Source: Staphylotrichum longicolle
Taxonomy: Eukaryota > Ascomycota > Sordariomycetes > Sordariales > Chaetomiaceae
Direction: 5' to 3'
Assembly: GCA_019096155.1 (NCBI GenBank)
Contig: JAHCVI010000001.1
Location: 3,596,001-3,660,000 of the forward strand
DNA length: 64,000 nt
The notes under the pieces were generated by a model. It saw only the letters and a list, made by a program, of their open reading frames with translations, was not told the DNA's origin and searched no databases. The translations under genes and the position numbers were made by a program. This document shows positions 11,119-22,354 of the stretch, piece after piece; position 1 is the first letter of the stretch, and each line of letters opens with the position of its first letter.

Positions 11119-11126
11119 CCGGGGAA
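11119..11126. promoter_or_regulatory. CCGGGGAA octamer, candidate regulator site
   Basis: Perfect copy of the octamer about 190 bp upstream of the VAO start codon; it recurs in neighbouring intergenic regions. Confidence 0.3.
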
Positions 11127-11316
11127 AGATTACGCGGGGAACACAGGAGACCCGCACTTCCATCTTCTCTGATCGTCGAAGCAGTTGCTAACTGGTAATA
11201 ACAAAATGAGACAGTACCGTAAACGTACCGGAACCGAGGAAAGTGGAGAGGAGTGGAAAACTGGGGGAATGGAGAGAAATGGACCTGGGGAAGTGGAGCG
11301 GCAAATCGCGGGGCGA

Positions 11317-11324
11317 CCGGGGAA
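11317..11324. promoter_or_regulatory. CCGGGGAA octamer, candidate regulator site
   Basis: Second perfect copy upstream of the VAO gene, in the same orientation as the first. Confidence 0.3.
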
Positions 11325-11834
11325 GCACAAGATGCCACGGAGGCCAGGAAGCCGGGCCATCACCCCGGCATCTGAAGGTGTGTGGAGGCTCCTAGTCAAA
11401 GAGGCAAAGACCTGTCACTTGGTGGTATTTCACATCTCGTGACAATCCCTTCACATCCCAAATCCAACATACGATGTAAGAGAAGCAGTAGGATGCTGTT
11501 CCAGTTGAAGCTTGGAATCGGTCAGGACTGTCGATTGCTTCTGGCACATTATTTCATTGAATGGGAGATCACTCACGATCACGGTGATGGGGGTGTTGAG
11601 ACCGGCAGAGTTGTCATGCAGAAGATCAGAGCAAAGATGTGCCGATGGCAAATGAACCATTTTCTCAGATATAGGTAGGTAAGCATTCAACATGAGTCGG
11701 ACTAAAAGATATGCAACGCCAGAACACAAGACCTCAAATTGCCTTGAACAAGGCAACCATTAACCCAAGAAGCTTGTCATTGAATAATGCCTGTTCTCTC
11801 GTAGATCCCACGACCAAACCTTCTCATGGGCGAG

Positions 11835-13754
11835 TTAGAGGAAACGTTCCAGTCTGGAAGACATGGCTCTCAGCCTGCTACCGTAGAAATAGAAAGGAAC
11901 AGCCAGAAGCATGCTCAAGCTGACAAGCATAAAGATGATCATGTACACCTCGAGCCAGCCCCGAGCGGCCACCCAGTCTACTGCAGTATACAAAAACAAG
12001 AAAGAGACCAGATTCTTGAAGACATTGATCGACACGAGGGCTTCACTGGCTTGCTTCGGGCGGCTCTCTACCACATATGTGATGGCGATGTTAGGAGCGT
12101 AGACAGTACCGAACGAGGCTGATTTATGTTAGCGCTCAGAGATTTACGTTGGGGTCTGTGGGAGGAAGAAGGCTTTTGCTTACCCATCCCGAAGCCAAAC
12201 GCGATGGCAACCCAGGAGAGCTGGTGCGAGCAGGCAAAGGCGATGACAATGCAACCAACTGGTGAGATGAGAAATCCGGGTATCAAAGACACCAGCCGTT
12301 GCTCTGGAAAGACGCGCCCCTGACGGATGATGACCCGCGCCGTGATGGCGTCCGCGACGTAGCCGCCAGCAAAGCATGCAAGACCAAAGCCGATGATTGC
12401 TGCGATCTGCATTAACCCGACCTGGACCGGGGTGAAGAGGTACGGAGGGGCAAACAGCAGCTGAGGAAAGGCGAAGCTAGAATGCAGAGAGGAAGGTGGT
12501 TAGCATCACTACTGTTGACTCTCGGAAGAACTTACATGAGGATTAGCTGCGATGCAAGCGCTATGCCGTAGAGTAAAGTGGCGAATAAGACGTCTGGGCA
12601 CAAGAGAAGGACGAGCGGGCGCAAACAGACTTTGAGGAAGCTGACCGAGTGGTCGACAGTTATGAAGGTTGTCCAAACGCTGACCAGACTCTTGTTCACA
12701 ACGTAGCCCGTCTCGTTGCTCGTATTTCGCAATCCAGACGGGATTTCGCTGGTATTTTCGCAATCCAAAGCTGCAGGCTTCGACTCGGAACTCGGGGAGC
12801 GTGGCAGGGCGGGAGGTGCGTCGAGATCGTCTGCGCGGTGGAAGCTGGATTCCGGGTAGAAAAGGAAAAGAAGTGCGAGGTTAACGCCAGAGAGGGCCGC
12901 AGAGAGCCAAATGTAGTCGACATAGCCGCCGGGACTGTATTGTACCATTATCGATGCGAGGAGAGGTCCGACGGCGGTCGCGCCAGAAGCCAGTATGGTG
13001 TATCTGTACGAGAGGAACGCGTCAACAACACGGAGCTGTAGAAGGGTCAGATTGACGTGTATTACCCAGCCATCATTGCCGCTCGTTCGTGGAGAAAGAA
13101 GATATCCGAGACGATTCCGGGAACGATGCTCTGTATGAATGCATGATCAGCCATGTGCAAGAGGGTCGAAGCGTTCGGAAGGAAGATCGGAAGTACAGAC
13201 CTCTCCAGCACCTCCGGCCAGACCAGACAGGCACCTCGCTGCGAGCAGGCTGTTGAAGCTATCGGCCTTTGCGGTCCAGATAAGAACGGCAAAATGCATG
13301 GCCATGGACGTGATGAGTGCAAAACGCTTGCCGAACTTGACACCAAGCGGCACCCAGACGAGGTTGCCAACGCCTAGAAAGAGCAAGTTGAACTATCACT
13401 GTGGTCAATACTGCCTTACATGCTGGCAAACAGCCCACTACCCACACTTAGCAGAGCGTTGACATCATTCGCAGACTTGTGATACTGCATGGCCAGGATT
13501 TGCGCTGCGACGGACAGACCAGTGCCGGCGAAGTTGGCCGTGAAGTTGGCGATGGCCGTCGAGATCAAGGCCGCAATCTTGAGCCATTGTGGCCATCTCA
13601 ACGGATCCTTCGGATCAGCTGACGGAGCGGGGAGCAACTGGAGGTTGTGGTGATGGTGGCTGGACGGTGGCATGGCATGGGGTTCTTCTGTCTTCAGGGC
13701 ATCATGGGCCACAGCCATCTCGACGTGTACAGGCGGTCCCGACGGATTGCTCAT
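11835..13754 (-). CDS. major facilitator superfamily transporter (DHA1-like)
   Basis: Six exons (13754-13446, 13392-13201, 13130-13066, 13003-12536, 12476-12184, 12118-11835) join in phase to give 536 residues. The N-terminal 50 residues are polar and His-rich, then DPLRWPQWLKIAALI opens the membrane part, as in fungal drug:H+ antiporters. About twelve hydrophobic segments can be read; GVKFGKRFALITSMAMH fits the loop 2-3 MFS motif, and CLSGLAGGAGE and GYTILASGATAVGPLLAS fit later family signatures. The central loop (about 245-310) is long, acidic and Ser-rich. It probably exports or imports a small organic compound at the plasma membrane. Its place between the VAO-like oxidase and the P450 suggests uptake of the substrate or efflux of the product of that cluster. 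Confidence 0.87.
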
Positions 13755-14811
13755 GGTTGCGGGAGGGGAAAATCACAAAGTCTGTCCAGGAGTCGGTGAA
13801 GCTTCCCTGGGAAGCACGCAGGCCCAAGGAAAGCTTTTGAACAAAATGAGCACACGTTCATTTTCGAAACGATCCCTCCCTGGTTACCTTACGTTCACTT
13901 GTGATTTTAGCCTACCCAGCATCTCGGGTGTCCCGGGGAACCACCGGTATCCAGCGCGGGCAAAGTCCATGCGGTCGCCGACTCAGCTCTGTTCTCGCCC
14001 AGGCGCTATTGCCCAGCTGGGACAGCTTTGGGGTCCCGAAATCTGGGGAAATTCTGGGGAAGTGGGTTCTGGACGGACTTGGAGACCCAACAAAGTGGGG
14101 GACATGAGGGGATCGTGGGACCCTGTCACAAACCTGGGAACATGGAGGACACTCCACCTTCTTCGGCTTCGGCAGCGCCGAACGGCAGCCCCATGGTCGT
14201 CTTTCTCAGGAGTCGTGGTCGTTCGGGGCTTCCAAGTCTAAGCCAGCTGATATGCACATCCTTGTCCCGGGTGGGGGTGTAGCTCAAACCATCCTCAAAG
14301 GATTCCCACCATGATTTGGTGTGCCTTGGGCGAGGTTGTCAGTGCAGCTTCAGTCAGGATGCGACTTAAGCCGTCAAGGAGTGTACCAAGATCGATGGCT
14401 CGAGACATCGGACAGTTGTATTCTAGGATTTGTCTCCCTCACATACATAAAGAGTAAATGCCTTTCTGAAGGGCAGCTGGGTCTCGGCACGACTACGGTT
14501 AGGACCTCATCCCCGGACCCGTACTTGTGGGGTGACGGAACAGCGGAACCATTCCCACCCCCGGCCCGCCCGGCATCCGGAACCCGGGACGTTGTGTCCA
14601 CACTCTCTCACAGAACGAGGAAGAAACCTTGTCAAACGGCTAGGGGATTCCAGGGCGTGAAATGCGGGAAAGTCGCGGATGGCGGGGAGTTGATAAGTGT
14701 CGACATCGACAGAAAACGGCGGCTGGATAAGACAATAAGCTTAAGGTACAATGTAAGGTACCGAGTTGACAAGCTGCCCCATTCTTCTCTCCGGTCAATT
14801 TACAGCAAACC
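13755..14811. promoter_or_regulatory. divergent promoter between MFS transporter and P450
   Basis: A 1.06-kb region between two divergent start codons. Contains a CCGGGGAA octamer (13933-13940), CTGGGGAA near-matches around 14041-14062, and several CGG/CCG triplets around 14535-14590 of the kind bound by Zn2Cys6 regulators. Confidence 0.45.
13933..13940. promoter_or_regulatory. CCGGGGAA octamer, candidate regulator site
   Basis: Perfect copy about 180 bp upstream of the MFS start codon. Confidence 0.3.
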
Positions 14812-16543
14812 ATGTTCACCATGCAACATATTACGTCTGCGGCTTTTGGCTTGGTACTCTGCCTTGTCGGATACTGCGTTTACAATGTCTACCTCCACCC
14901 TCTGCGAAACGTCCCCGGCCCGTTTCTAGCCAAGATCTCACGATGGTGGCTCTTTACTCTGGAGATGAGAGGAAATCCTCACCCTGAAATTCTCGAATTG
15001 CACCAGAAGTACGGTACGCAGGATGGATGATGGTCTCCGAGAAGGATGGTTCATTAACTCTCACCAGGACCGATGCTAAGGATCTCGCCCAACGAAGTCT
15101 CATTTAACGACATAGATGCCTCTGGGATTATCTATGCCCAGACATCCAAGTTTGAGAAGGCCCATTATTTTTACCGTGCATTCGAAGACCAGGCCCCAAA
15201 CCTCTTCACCATCCGCGACCGCCAAGAGCATGCCCAAGACAAACGGCTCATCTCGCACGCCTTCTCTCGAGCAAACATCGTCCTGCACCAGGAGTTCATT
15301 TATACCAAAGCGGCATATCTGATGGACCGCATCGCACAGCGCGTAAAGGACGGCCAAACCATTCCGCTCTTTCCCGCATTTCGCTGCTTGACGCTCGATA
15401 CAATATCTGAATTCGCCTTTGGCAAGACAACCGGCGCGCTGCAGTCGGAAAAGTTTGAGTCGGAGATTTTCGAAGCCATTGACAAAGCCACTGATTCTGT
15501 GCCGTTTGTAAGTTTCCCAAGCCAACTCACACGCCTGAGCCTTTCGTATCTAACGGGCTCTAGTTTCAACATTTTCCAATTCTCCGAGAAGGTCTCCGGT
15601 GGGCAAGCTACTACAAGCTTGCCGCCGTTCCCAATGGATTTCTCGAGCTGGGCCAGAAGGCCGAGGAGGCCTTCAAAGAAATGTGAGCAACCCACACCAA
15701 GTACCACATCCACGATCCTCCCATGTCTGAGCACTCCTGACGCGCGCTGCATCGTCAGGAACACAACCGAGACCTGGACCATGTTCAAGAACATGCTCTC
15801 ATCCGCGGCCAAAAGCTCCACGGTGCTCGACAAGGAGCATCTCATCTCGGAGGCCATTGTGATGCTGGTCGCTGGGACTGACACGACAGCGTCAGCGTTA
15901 GCGCTCTCCTTGAACCATCTTCTGCAGCAGCCTGAGGTCTATCGGAAACTCCAAGACGAAGTCCGCACCGTCATGCCGACGGTTGACTCCAGACCCGCCG
16001 TCGAGGAGCTTGATGCCCTGCCATTTCTGGATGCGTGCATCAAGGAGGGCCTGCGCATCTCGTGTCCCAGTCGTGTCCGATTGCCGCGAACCGTTCCGGA
16101 AGGTGGATGGACGTTCAAGGGGCAACATTTTCCTGCCGGAGTACGCATTCGCCTCTCCCTGGGCACTTTCTCCCCATGTCAGTTGGGTGCTGACTTGTGT
16201 ACAGAAAACTGTCAGCCTTTCCCCCTTGTATTTCCTCCAAGATGAGACCGTGTTTCCCTCCCCGCAGAGGTACGACCCCTCGCGGTGGATGGTTGACGAG
16301 GACCGACGGCGACAAATGTTGTCTTATTTTCACCCCTTTTCACGCGGGACGCGCCAGTGCATCGGACAGAATCTCTCGCTCATTGAGCAGAAGATTGTCT
16401 TGTCGATGTTTGTCAGGCGGTTCAGCCCAAAGGACGTACTGAAAAAGACGCCCAGGATTCGGGAAGCCATCACCATCATCCTTGATGATCCCGTGGACGT
16501 TAGGCTGGAGTTTGCAACCGATGTGGCGGTCAGCAAGGAATGA
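14812..16543 (+). CDS. cytochrome P450 monooxygenase
   Basis: Five exons (14812-15013, 15068-15507, 15564-15682, 15759-16140, 16205-16543) give 493 residues. An N-terminal membrane anchor (ITSAAFGLVLCLVGYCVY) is followed by HPLRNVPGPFLAK, the usual proline-rich hinge. The I-helix is VAGTDTTAS (about 291-298), the K-helix KEGLR carries the Glu350/Arg353 pair, the PERF-like region is RYDPSRW, and the haem loop is FSRGTRQCIG with Cys433 as axial ligand. All diagnostic P450 parts are intact. It would act at the ER with an NADPH-P450 reductase. The substrate cannot be read from sequence; the VAO-like oxidase and transporter next door suggest an aromatic or other small hydrophobic compound. The intron positions are supported by phase and by restored motifs. 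Confidence 0.9.
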
Positions 16544-16593
16544 TGGACGCTTGAGACAATGTCTCCACCCGAGGGAGGACCCCTGGTTCCAGC

Positions 16594-16618
16594 TTCCCCG
16601 GTTTCCCCGGTTCCCCGG
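16594..16618. promoter_or_regulatory. three near-tandem TTCCCCGG octamers
   Basis: Perfect copies at 16594-16601, 16603-16610 and 16611-16618, each the reverse complement of CCGGGGAA. They lie between the P450 stop codon and the Zn2Cys6 gene. Confidence 0.35.
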
Positions 16619-16747
16619 TTTCCGGCGTTTCCGGCGGCTCTCCATTCCCGGAGCGGGACAATGCCGCGCTAGTGGGACAAGGTCGACGGCCTCCGTTGTC
16701 TTGATTCGGGTATGGTCTGGTCATTCATAACCAGGATCAATCAGTGG

Positions 16748-16779
16748 TTTTTTTTTTGTTTTTTTTTTTTTTTTTTTTT
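16748..16779. repeat. poly-T tract
   Basis: About 32 bases of T interrupted by a single G at 16758. It could be a promoter-type nucleosome-excluding tract or a simple repeat. Confidence 0.8.
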
Positions 16780-17232
16780 GGGAAACGGTTTACCTCACCG
16801 TGATCAGCCTTTTGGACCTTGCCGGGCAGCAGCTGGATTGCTGGAAATTGCGGGTCGAGGACTCGAGGTGTGTGTAAGAATACTCAGAAGTCGGAACAAG
16901 AACCACCTGGTTTTACCATCCAACAGAGAGCCATGCCCAGTCCTGGTGCTTGGCAGGAGCACACTGTCTCTGCAATGGGCTAAGAATCCACCAACCGACG
17001 GCCTCGATCTACCCCGCGTCTTGAACTGTGTCTGGTGGAGTGGAACTGTCCGTCCATCTGGGATTGCCCAGCGAAGCACGGGCGGACAGGGAACTGGCCC
17101 CTTCCCCTGACACATCTCCACCCTTCGCTGCACGTTGCAACAAACGTAAGCAAACCTCGGCCTCAACTTCTCCATTGTGCATTGCCTGATTCTCAGCTTC
17201 TTTCTAGGGTAATGTGATTAAGGTAGTTCGCT

Positions 17233-19915
17233 ATGCCACATACGCAGGCGCAGATGTCTCCTTCAGCTCTATCCCTCGAGAACCCTGATGAAGTCCAGTC
17301 AACAGCACAACATCATCGCAAGAGAAAGCGAGTCTCGGTGGCGTGTCGACCGTGCCGGACGCGAAAGTCTCGCGTAAGCATTGCTGTCCTCTTGATTGCA
17401 AAAGCTCTGCTCATAGCTCACACATGAAAAGTGTGATGGCAGCCAACCGTGCTCAACATGCCAGGATATGGTGACGCCGTGCCGATATGATCAACCCGTG
17501 AGCCAACCACCTGCGACAGCTGTGGCACAGGGGGAGAGTGAGGCCGAAAATCGAACAAGTAACCTGTGAGTCCATCCATCCTCGTTCTGGGGTTTATTGA
17601 ACAGGGTTTCTCACGAGATATAGCCAAAGGGACAATGCGCTTCTCGAGCAGCGGCTGCTGGCCATGGAGAAGAAGCTCCTGGCTCTGGAACAAGGCAGCC
17701 AAGCCGGCAAGCCGTCGCCCGAAAGTAGCCGATCTATCGAGGTGCACGCCTCAAGATCACCTCCAGGACATGGCGACCAGCAGCTGGACATTCCGAGGGA
17801 ACCGACTGCGCCCTCAGATCAAGATGATGCGGTGGACGGAATGGGCGCCGTGGCGCTGAAGGAAGGGACCGAGGAAGACGAGTACTTTGGTAAGAGTTTA
17901 CCGCCATCTTTTCGAGCTTCGCCCAACTTAGGACACGGTCTGACGTTCTCCCTGGATGGCGACGAACAGGCCCTTCATCCAACGTAGCTCTCTTGCGTTC
18001 TATCGTCCGTTGCGTTGGCCAACCTGCACACACAGGTATCGACGTCTCAAGGCCAACCATGGGCTCCCCTCTGGGATCTGCTGGTGGATGGCCCAGCGCC
18101 TTCTTGAGGAGGCCTGGTAACTCCAATGGCTCCAGAGCCGGACAGCACAGAAGGGCCGTGGATCCCTTTGCTCTTCCATCTCAACACGAAGCAGAAAGCT
18201 TGCTGCAGCTTTACTTCAGCACTGTCAATCTGATGCTCCCCTGCATCCACGAGGAGTCGTTTCGAGCGACGTACAGGAGGGCCCGGAACGACGGGCCGCG
18301 AGCGGTGCGGAGGTCGTGGCTCGGAGTCGTCAATATGGTATTTGCTATTGCGACCAATATCACAACTCCCACGTCACCTCCACTAGAGAGGGCCACTCGG
18401 TCGGATATGTATTTTGAAAGAGCCCAAGAGCTGGTCCGGCCGGAGATCTTGGGGCGTCTTTCACTGGAACTAGGTATGTCTCACTGTTTTTGCACATGTC
18501 CCTGGTCATTCCAGGCAATAACATGAGAGGGATAGTGCAGTTGTTCTTCCTCATGTCGACATACCTCCAAGGCACAGCGTACTCTTCCCTGGCCTGGACC
18601 TTTCATGGCCTCGCTGTCAAGGGGTCCTACCAACTGGGGCTCCACTTCATGGGGTCAACGAACCTTTCACATCTTGATCGCGAAGTCCGGAGGAGACTAT
18701 GGTACTTGTGTGCGATGAACGACCGGTAATGAACCCATCCTTCAAAAGACGAGAGGGCAATCTGACACAAGGCAGATGGCTGAGCGTCACATACGGGCGT
18801 CCTCCCCTGATCCCGGTGTCTCATGTGAGACCCGAACCCAGCTCACAACTCGCATTCAGCGATGTGCCTAGCGGGATTACCATGCTGACGCTTGCGTACT
18901 TTGATGCCACCATGTACGCAACCGCTTTGCGATTGAGGCATGACTTGTAACTGATTCATCAAGGTCCATCACCCATATCTTAGGAGACGTCGTGGACCGG
19001 CTCTACGACCAGAACTTGGGTTTCCGTCCCTCACTTCCCATGAGCGAGGCGCTCGGCCAGATCTCTCAGCTCTGCTGGCAACTGGCACAGTGGCAGGATA
19101 ATCTTCCGACTTGCCTTAAAATCATCACATCACGAGACACAGTGGATGATGTCCCTCCCAGCATCGAAAACGTCCGACTGCGCGTCCTCCTATCCCTCCG
19201 CTATCTCGGCACCAGAATTCTTGTTCTGCGGCCGGTCCTCAACCAATTCCTCGACTTGCCCGGCACGACGGCCTCGAATGAGCACCAATCTCAGTGGCTC
19301 CGCAACTCCGGGGCTGTTCTCCTCGCGGACATGGTGCGCACGTGTAACGACGTGCTTCATATCAGCAAGAACATCATCCTCGCCGCGTCGCAAAACGACC
19401 AAAACCTGCTTGGCGCCTGGTGGTTTTCTTGCTTTTACAGTACCCTTCACCCGCATCCCAAATCTACGGACCAAGCTAACCCTAAGCAAGCATTCAACTC
19501 TTCCCTCGCTGTGCTGGGGGTGCTCCTGATAAAGAGGGTCCCGATATACTCCGCTGAGCTGTCGTCCATACCTGTCGCAGAGTTGCGAGCCATGCTAGAT
19601 ACGGCCATGGACATCCTGCAGTGTCTGGACAAGGGCAACAAGACCATCATGCGGTGCCGAGATACCCTCTCTCAGCTACTCACCGCGTATGACTTTGATG
19701 GTATGTACCTACCCTTTGCCTCGCTCAGATATCTGCCATGCCAGACTCGGCCTAACCGTGCGCCTTTAGGACATGCAGCCGGGTTCACGCCCGGCCCGTT
19801 CTCCTTATCACCGACCAGCGCATGGGCGTGGCAGCTGATGGATCCTGGGTTGTTTGGTTCTGAATTGGCATATGATCTTGAGCCTGATATCTTTGGCACA
19901 ACGTGGCAAGTGTAA
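17233..19915 (+). CDS. Zn2Cys6 transcription factor with fungal-specific regulatory domain
   Basis: Nine exons (17233-17373, 17432-17565, 17624-17889, 17970-18473, 18515-18725, 18776-18913, 18964-19439, 19491-19700, 19770-19915) give 741 residues. The binuclear cluster is C38-x2-C41-x6-C48-x5-C54-x2-C57-x6-C64, preceded by HHRKRKRVSVA. A short coiled-coil linker follows (RDNALLEQRLLAMEKKLLAL). YFGPSSNVALL and the middle homology region run from about 200, including YFSTVNLMLPCIHEESF, LQGTAYSSLAWTFHGLAVKG and RRRLWYLCAMNDRWLSVTYG. It is a nuclear, probably dimeric, DNA-binding regulator and the best candidate for local control of the VAO, MFS and P450 genes. The 51-bp intron 19440-19490 keeps the frame and was placed because it joins FSCFY to FNSSLAVLGVLL with a CTAAC branch. 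Confidence 0.88.
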
Positions 19916-20058
19916 GGAGGTAATTTGAGATAGTAATTGGCTATCAAGAACAGACGGAGATACAAAATCCGCCAAATGAAGACCGATCAAACCAGTCCGA
20001 GACGCAATCAAAACCAAGGAAAGGTAGGCATTTGTGTTCATGACCGCTCCTCACGCTC

Positions 20059-21336
20059 TCATACAGGCGGTTGCCGTCTCCGACGGCGGGAGATCCCAGA
20101 CGGGCCCGAGGCGGCCTGGTACTGGATATCGCTCAGGCCGCCGTCGGAGATGATATTGCTCGGGCCGTACAGCAAAGATTCGGCATATCCTAGATCAAGG
20201 GAATTCCCGAGAAATGCGTACCCTGCGTCAAACAGGCGCTGGGATATCTCGTGCAGGAGAAGGGCGTTTGGCACGGGGTTGGGATCGAGGTCCCCGAGCC
20301 CAGGAGCAATGAATCTTCCTGTCTGTGACGGGAGGGTTGTACTCGAGGGATCCACAATGAGTGGCGTTTCCAACATCCCGAGTCCGTTGTACTCGACTTC
20401 CGAGGGCAACGCTGGCCAGGACGTCATATCTGTAACCGAGGGCGTGATGCTGGCCGACATGCTCGGGTTGTCAGCATAGGGGTCCACTAATGGAGTTGAC
20501 CATGTTGGAGTAGGCAGCCGTGAAACAGAAGCATAGCCGGCCGGTTTCATAATCGCTGGATCCGGAACGGGAAAGTCGCTCATGTCCAGCCCGAGGGAGA
20601 GGCTGGGAGGGATCGTGGAGCAGGAGCCGCCCAGAGAAACCACGAAGCGGCCGAGGGCGCCGACAACCGTTTCCAGGTGAGCCGGGATCGCAGTCGACAA
20701 TTTATTCGCTCTCGCTAGCTGTGCTGCAAGCGTCGGCGGAAGATCCGTGACGATCTGTGAAACCCAGGTCGTTCGGTCGATCGTCCCGTTGGACAGTACG
20801 CCTCCCCAAGCCCGGAAGGACGCAAGAAACCCGCGGACGGCTTTCGCCGCTTGGCTTTGCGGCGAGTCCGGTTGTGGATCGCGCGACAGTAGATTGTAGT
20901 GCTGGAAGGACAGCACCAGGGCCATTGTACAGTCGATCACGATGAACCGGGAAACGATGTTATCGAACATCTCCTTGACATACAGCATGGTGATGACCTG
21001 GCTCAGTTGCCAGTGGTAGGCAGGGGGAACGGTCCCGTCTGGGCCCCAGAAGCCCGGCTGCTTCCGCAAATGCGACCAGCCTTGCTCGATATCGCTCTCA
21101 ATGTTGGGCGACAGCAAGTCGTACGACCTCTGTTGAGCGAGTTCTAAAAGACTGCCGTGCGTTTTCAGCGGCAGCGAACTGGGCATTTTTTCCAACATCG
21201 CCCGCGGCACGCGCTCGGACAGCCCAGAGTTCGCAGCAGACGGTGCCGAAGCTCGGTACTGTTGGAGCAGAGCCCAGATCTCGTCAACGTCGCGGCTTGC
21301 CGCCTCCACCCACAAAGTACTGATATCAGCTGCCAT
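20059..21336 (-). CDS. hypothetical protein, possible regulator-like C-terminal half
   Basis: A single open frame of about 425 residues from the ATG at 21336; the frame stays open about 14 codons further upstream, so an unseen 5' exon is possible. No family was recognised. The N-terminal 250 residues look helical and globular (for example LYVKEMFDNIVSRFIVIDC and AAKAVRGFLASFRAWGG). The last 170 are Pro/Ser/Thr-rich and acidic, ending in a basic RRRRR tail, which would fit a transactivation-type region. No zinc cluster, bZIP or other DNA-binding motif was seen. It converges with the Zn2Cys6 gene, leaving only 143 bp between the two stop codons. It could be a regulator that has lost its DNA-binding exon, or an unrelated protein. 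Confidence 0.5.
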   Translation of the reverse strand: MAADISTLWVEAASRDVDEIWALLQQYRASAPSAANSGLSERVPRAMLEKMPSSLPLKTHGSLLELAQQRSYDLLSPNIESDIEQGWSHLRKQPGFWGPDGTVPPAYHWQLSQVITMLYVKEMFDNIVSRFIVIDCTMALVLSFQHYNLLSRDPQPDSPQSQAAKAVRGFLASFRAWGGVLSNGTIDRTTWVSQIVTDLPPTLAAQLARANKLSTAIPAHLETVVGALGRFVVSLGGSCSTIPPSLSLGLDMSDFPVPDPAIMKPAGYASVSRLPTPTWSTPLVDPYADNPSMSASITPSVTDMTSWPALPSEVEYNGLGMLETPLIVDPSSTTLPSQTGRFIAPGLGDLDPNPVPNALLLHEISQRLFDAGYAFLGNSLDLGYAESLLYGPSNIISDGGLSDIQYQAASGPSGISRRRRRQPPV

Positions 21337-22354
21337 TTTGGGAAGAGTGTGGAGCAGCAGTTGTTCCTTGTGTGGCAAGTCGAGGTCGGGTCAGATGGGA
21401 CAAAGTAGCTCTGGATAAGGGCGCAAAAGAACAAGACAATAATGTCTCAGTTCGTAGGATGGAGGAGCAGACTTTGAGGTCGAGAACAGAGGAAACACAG
21501 AGCCTGACGAGGCTTTTAGATTGTCAGGAACAAGCCAGTTTTCCACGTGACGAGGCTCTGGCAATGGATGGGCTTTTGCCCAGCGCGTACTGCGACATGG
21601 GTGGCGTAGGGCTGGACGTCGACCCGTTGTCGGCGCTTAAGCACCTCGATCCCGTCTCAGGTCATTCCCAGTTGCGTCGCTATGCCCGCGTTCTCGGTTT
21701 GACACCCTGCGCACTACCCGACGATGACTTGATTGGCATCAACCTTTGTTTTATCAGTGATGTCCTGGATAGATGCATGTTGACTCAAGACAGAACCCCG
21801 CTCGCCAAAAGTTGACAACTCGGGTGCGCCCTATTGCCCAATTTGTATGTACAATGGAAGGTGACAAACTGACAAATGGTTTTGGACTTTTGGTTGGCTA
21901 AGGTAGCAATATGATCTGCAACGCGTTGATCGGACTTGGGGTTTAAAAGGCGAGACAAGTCGGACGTTAACTGCAGCATGTCCCCAGGAAGTGTGAAGCG
22001 GGGATAGCAAACACCAGCTTGGTCCTCGTGTTGTTGTCCGGTTTGTTGTCGCCGTAACTCGGGGACCCACACAAGGCCTGAATCGGTGAATCCTGCCGAG
22101 CAGACACGGGACTTTCATGGGCTGAACGATTGGCCACTGCCATAATCACTGGAGCCTGTTGAATCCTACATGCAGGGTACCTCCCTCCCTTAAGGTACCT
22201 TACCCGCAGCCACCTTTCACAAAGCCCGTCTTACATCCAACTCCGTGAACGAGGGCCCTTGTTTTGTAACACTTTCCCTCCGCATCAACCCGCGTCGCAA
22301 TATCTCGCGCTCTTAACGGACAATTCTGATGCAGCAGGCTCAGACCAGCTGAGA
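21337..22354. other. intergenic, no supported gene
   Basis: A plus-strand frame of 147 codons (21372-21815) exists, but it begins at TTG, has no recognisable motif and overlaps the 5' end of the minus gene. GGTACC-rich sequence lies near 22170-22200. Confidence 0.4.

Larger units (their letters stand above)
10928..11834. promoter_or_regulatory. VAO promoter region and MFS 3' end
   Basis: No coding frame is supported. Contains two CCGGGGAA octamers (11119-11126, 11317-11324) and near-matches such as CCTGGGGAA (11284-11292). Confidence 0.5.
16544..17232. promoter_or_regulatory. P450 3' end and regulator promoter; octamer cluster and poly-T tract
   Basis: No gene seen. Three TTCCCCGG octamers lie almost in tandem at 16594-16618, and a poly-T tract at 16748-16779. 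Confidence 0.5.

Noticed and set aside
16748..16779. Poly-T tract as a possible retroelement tail
   Set aside because: No reverse-transcriptase-like frame, target-site duplication or other element sequence next to it.
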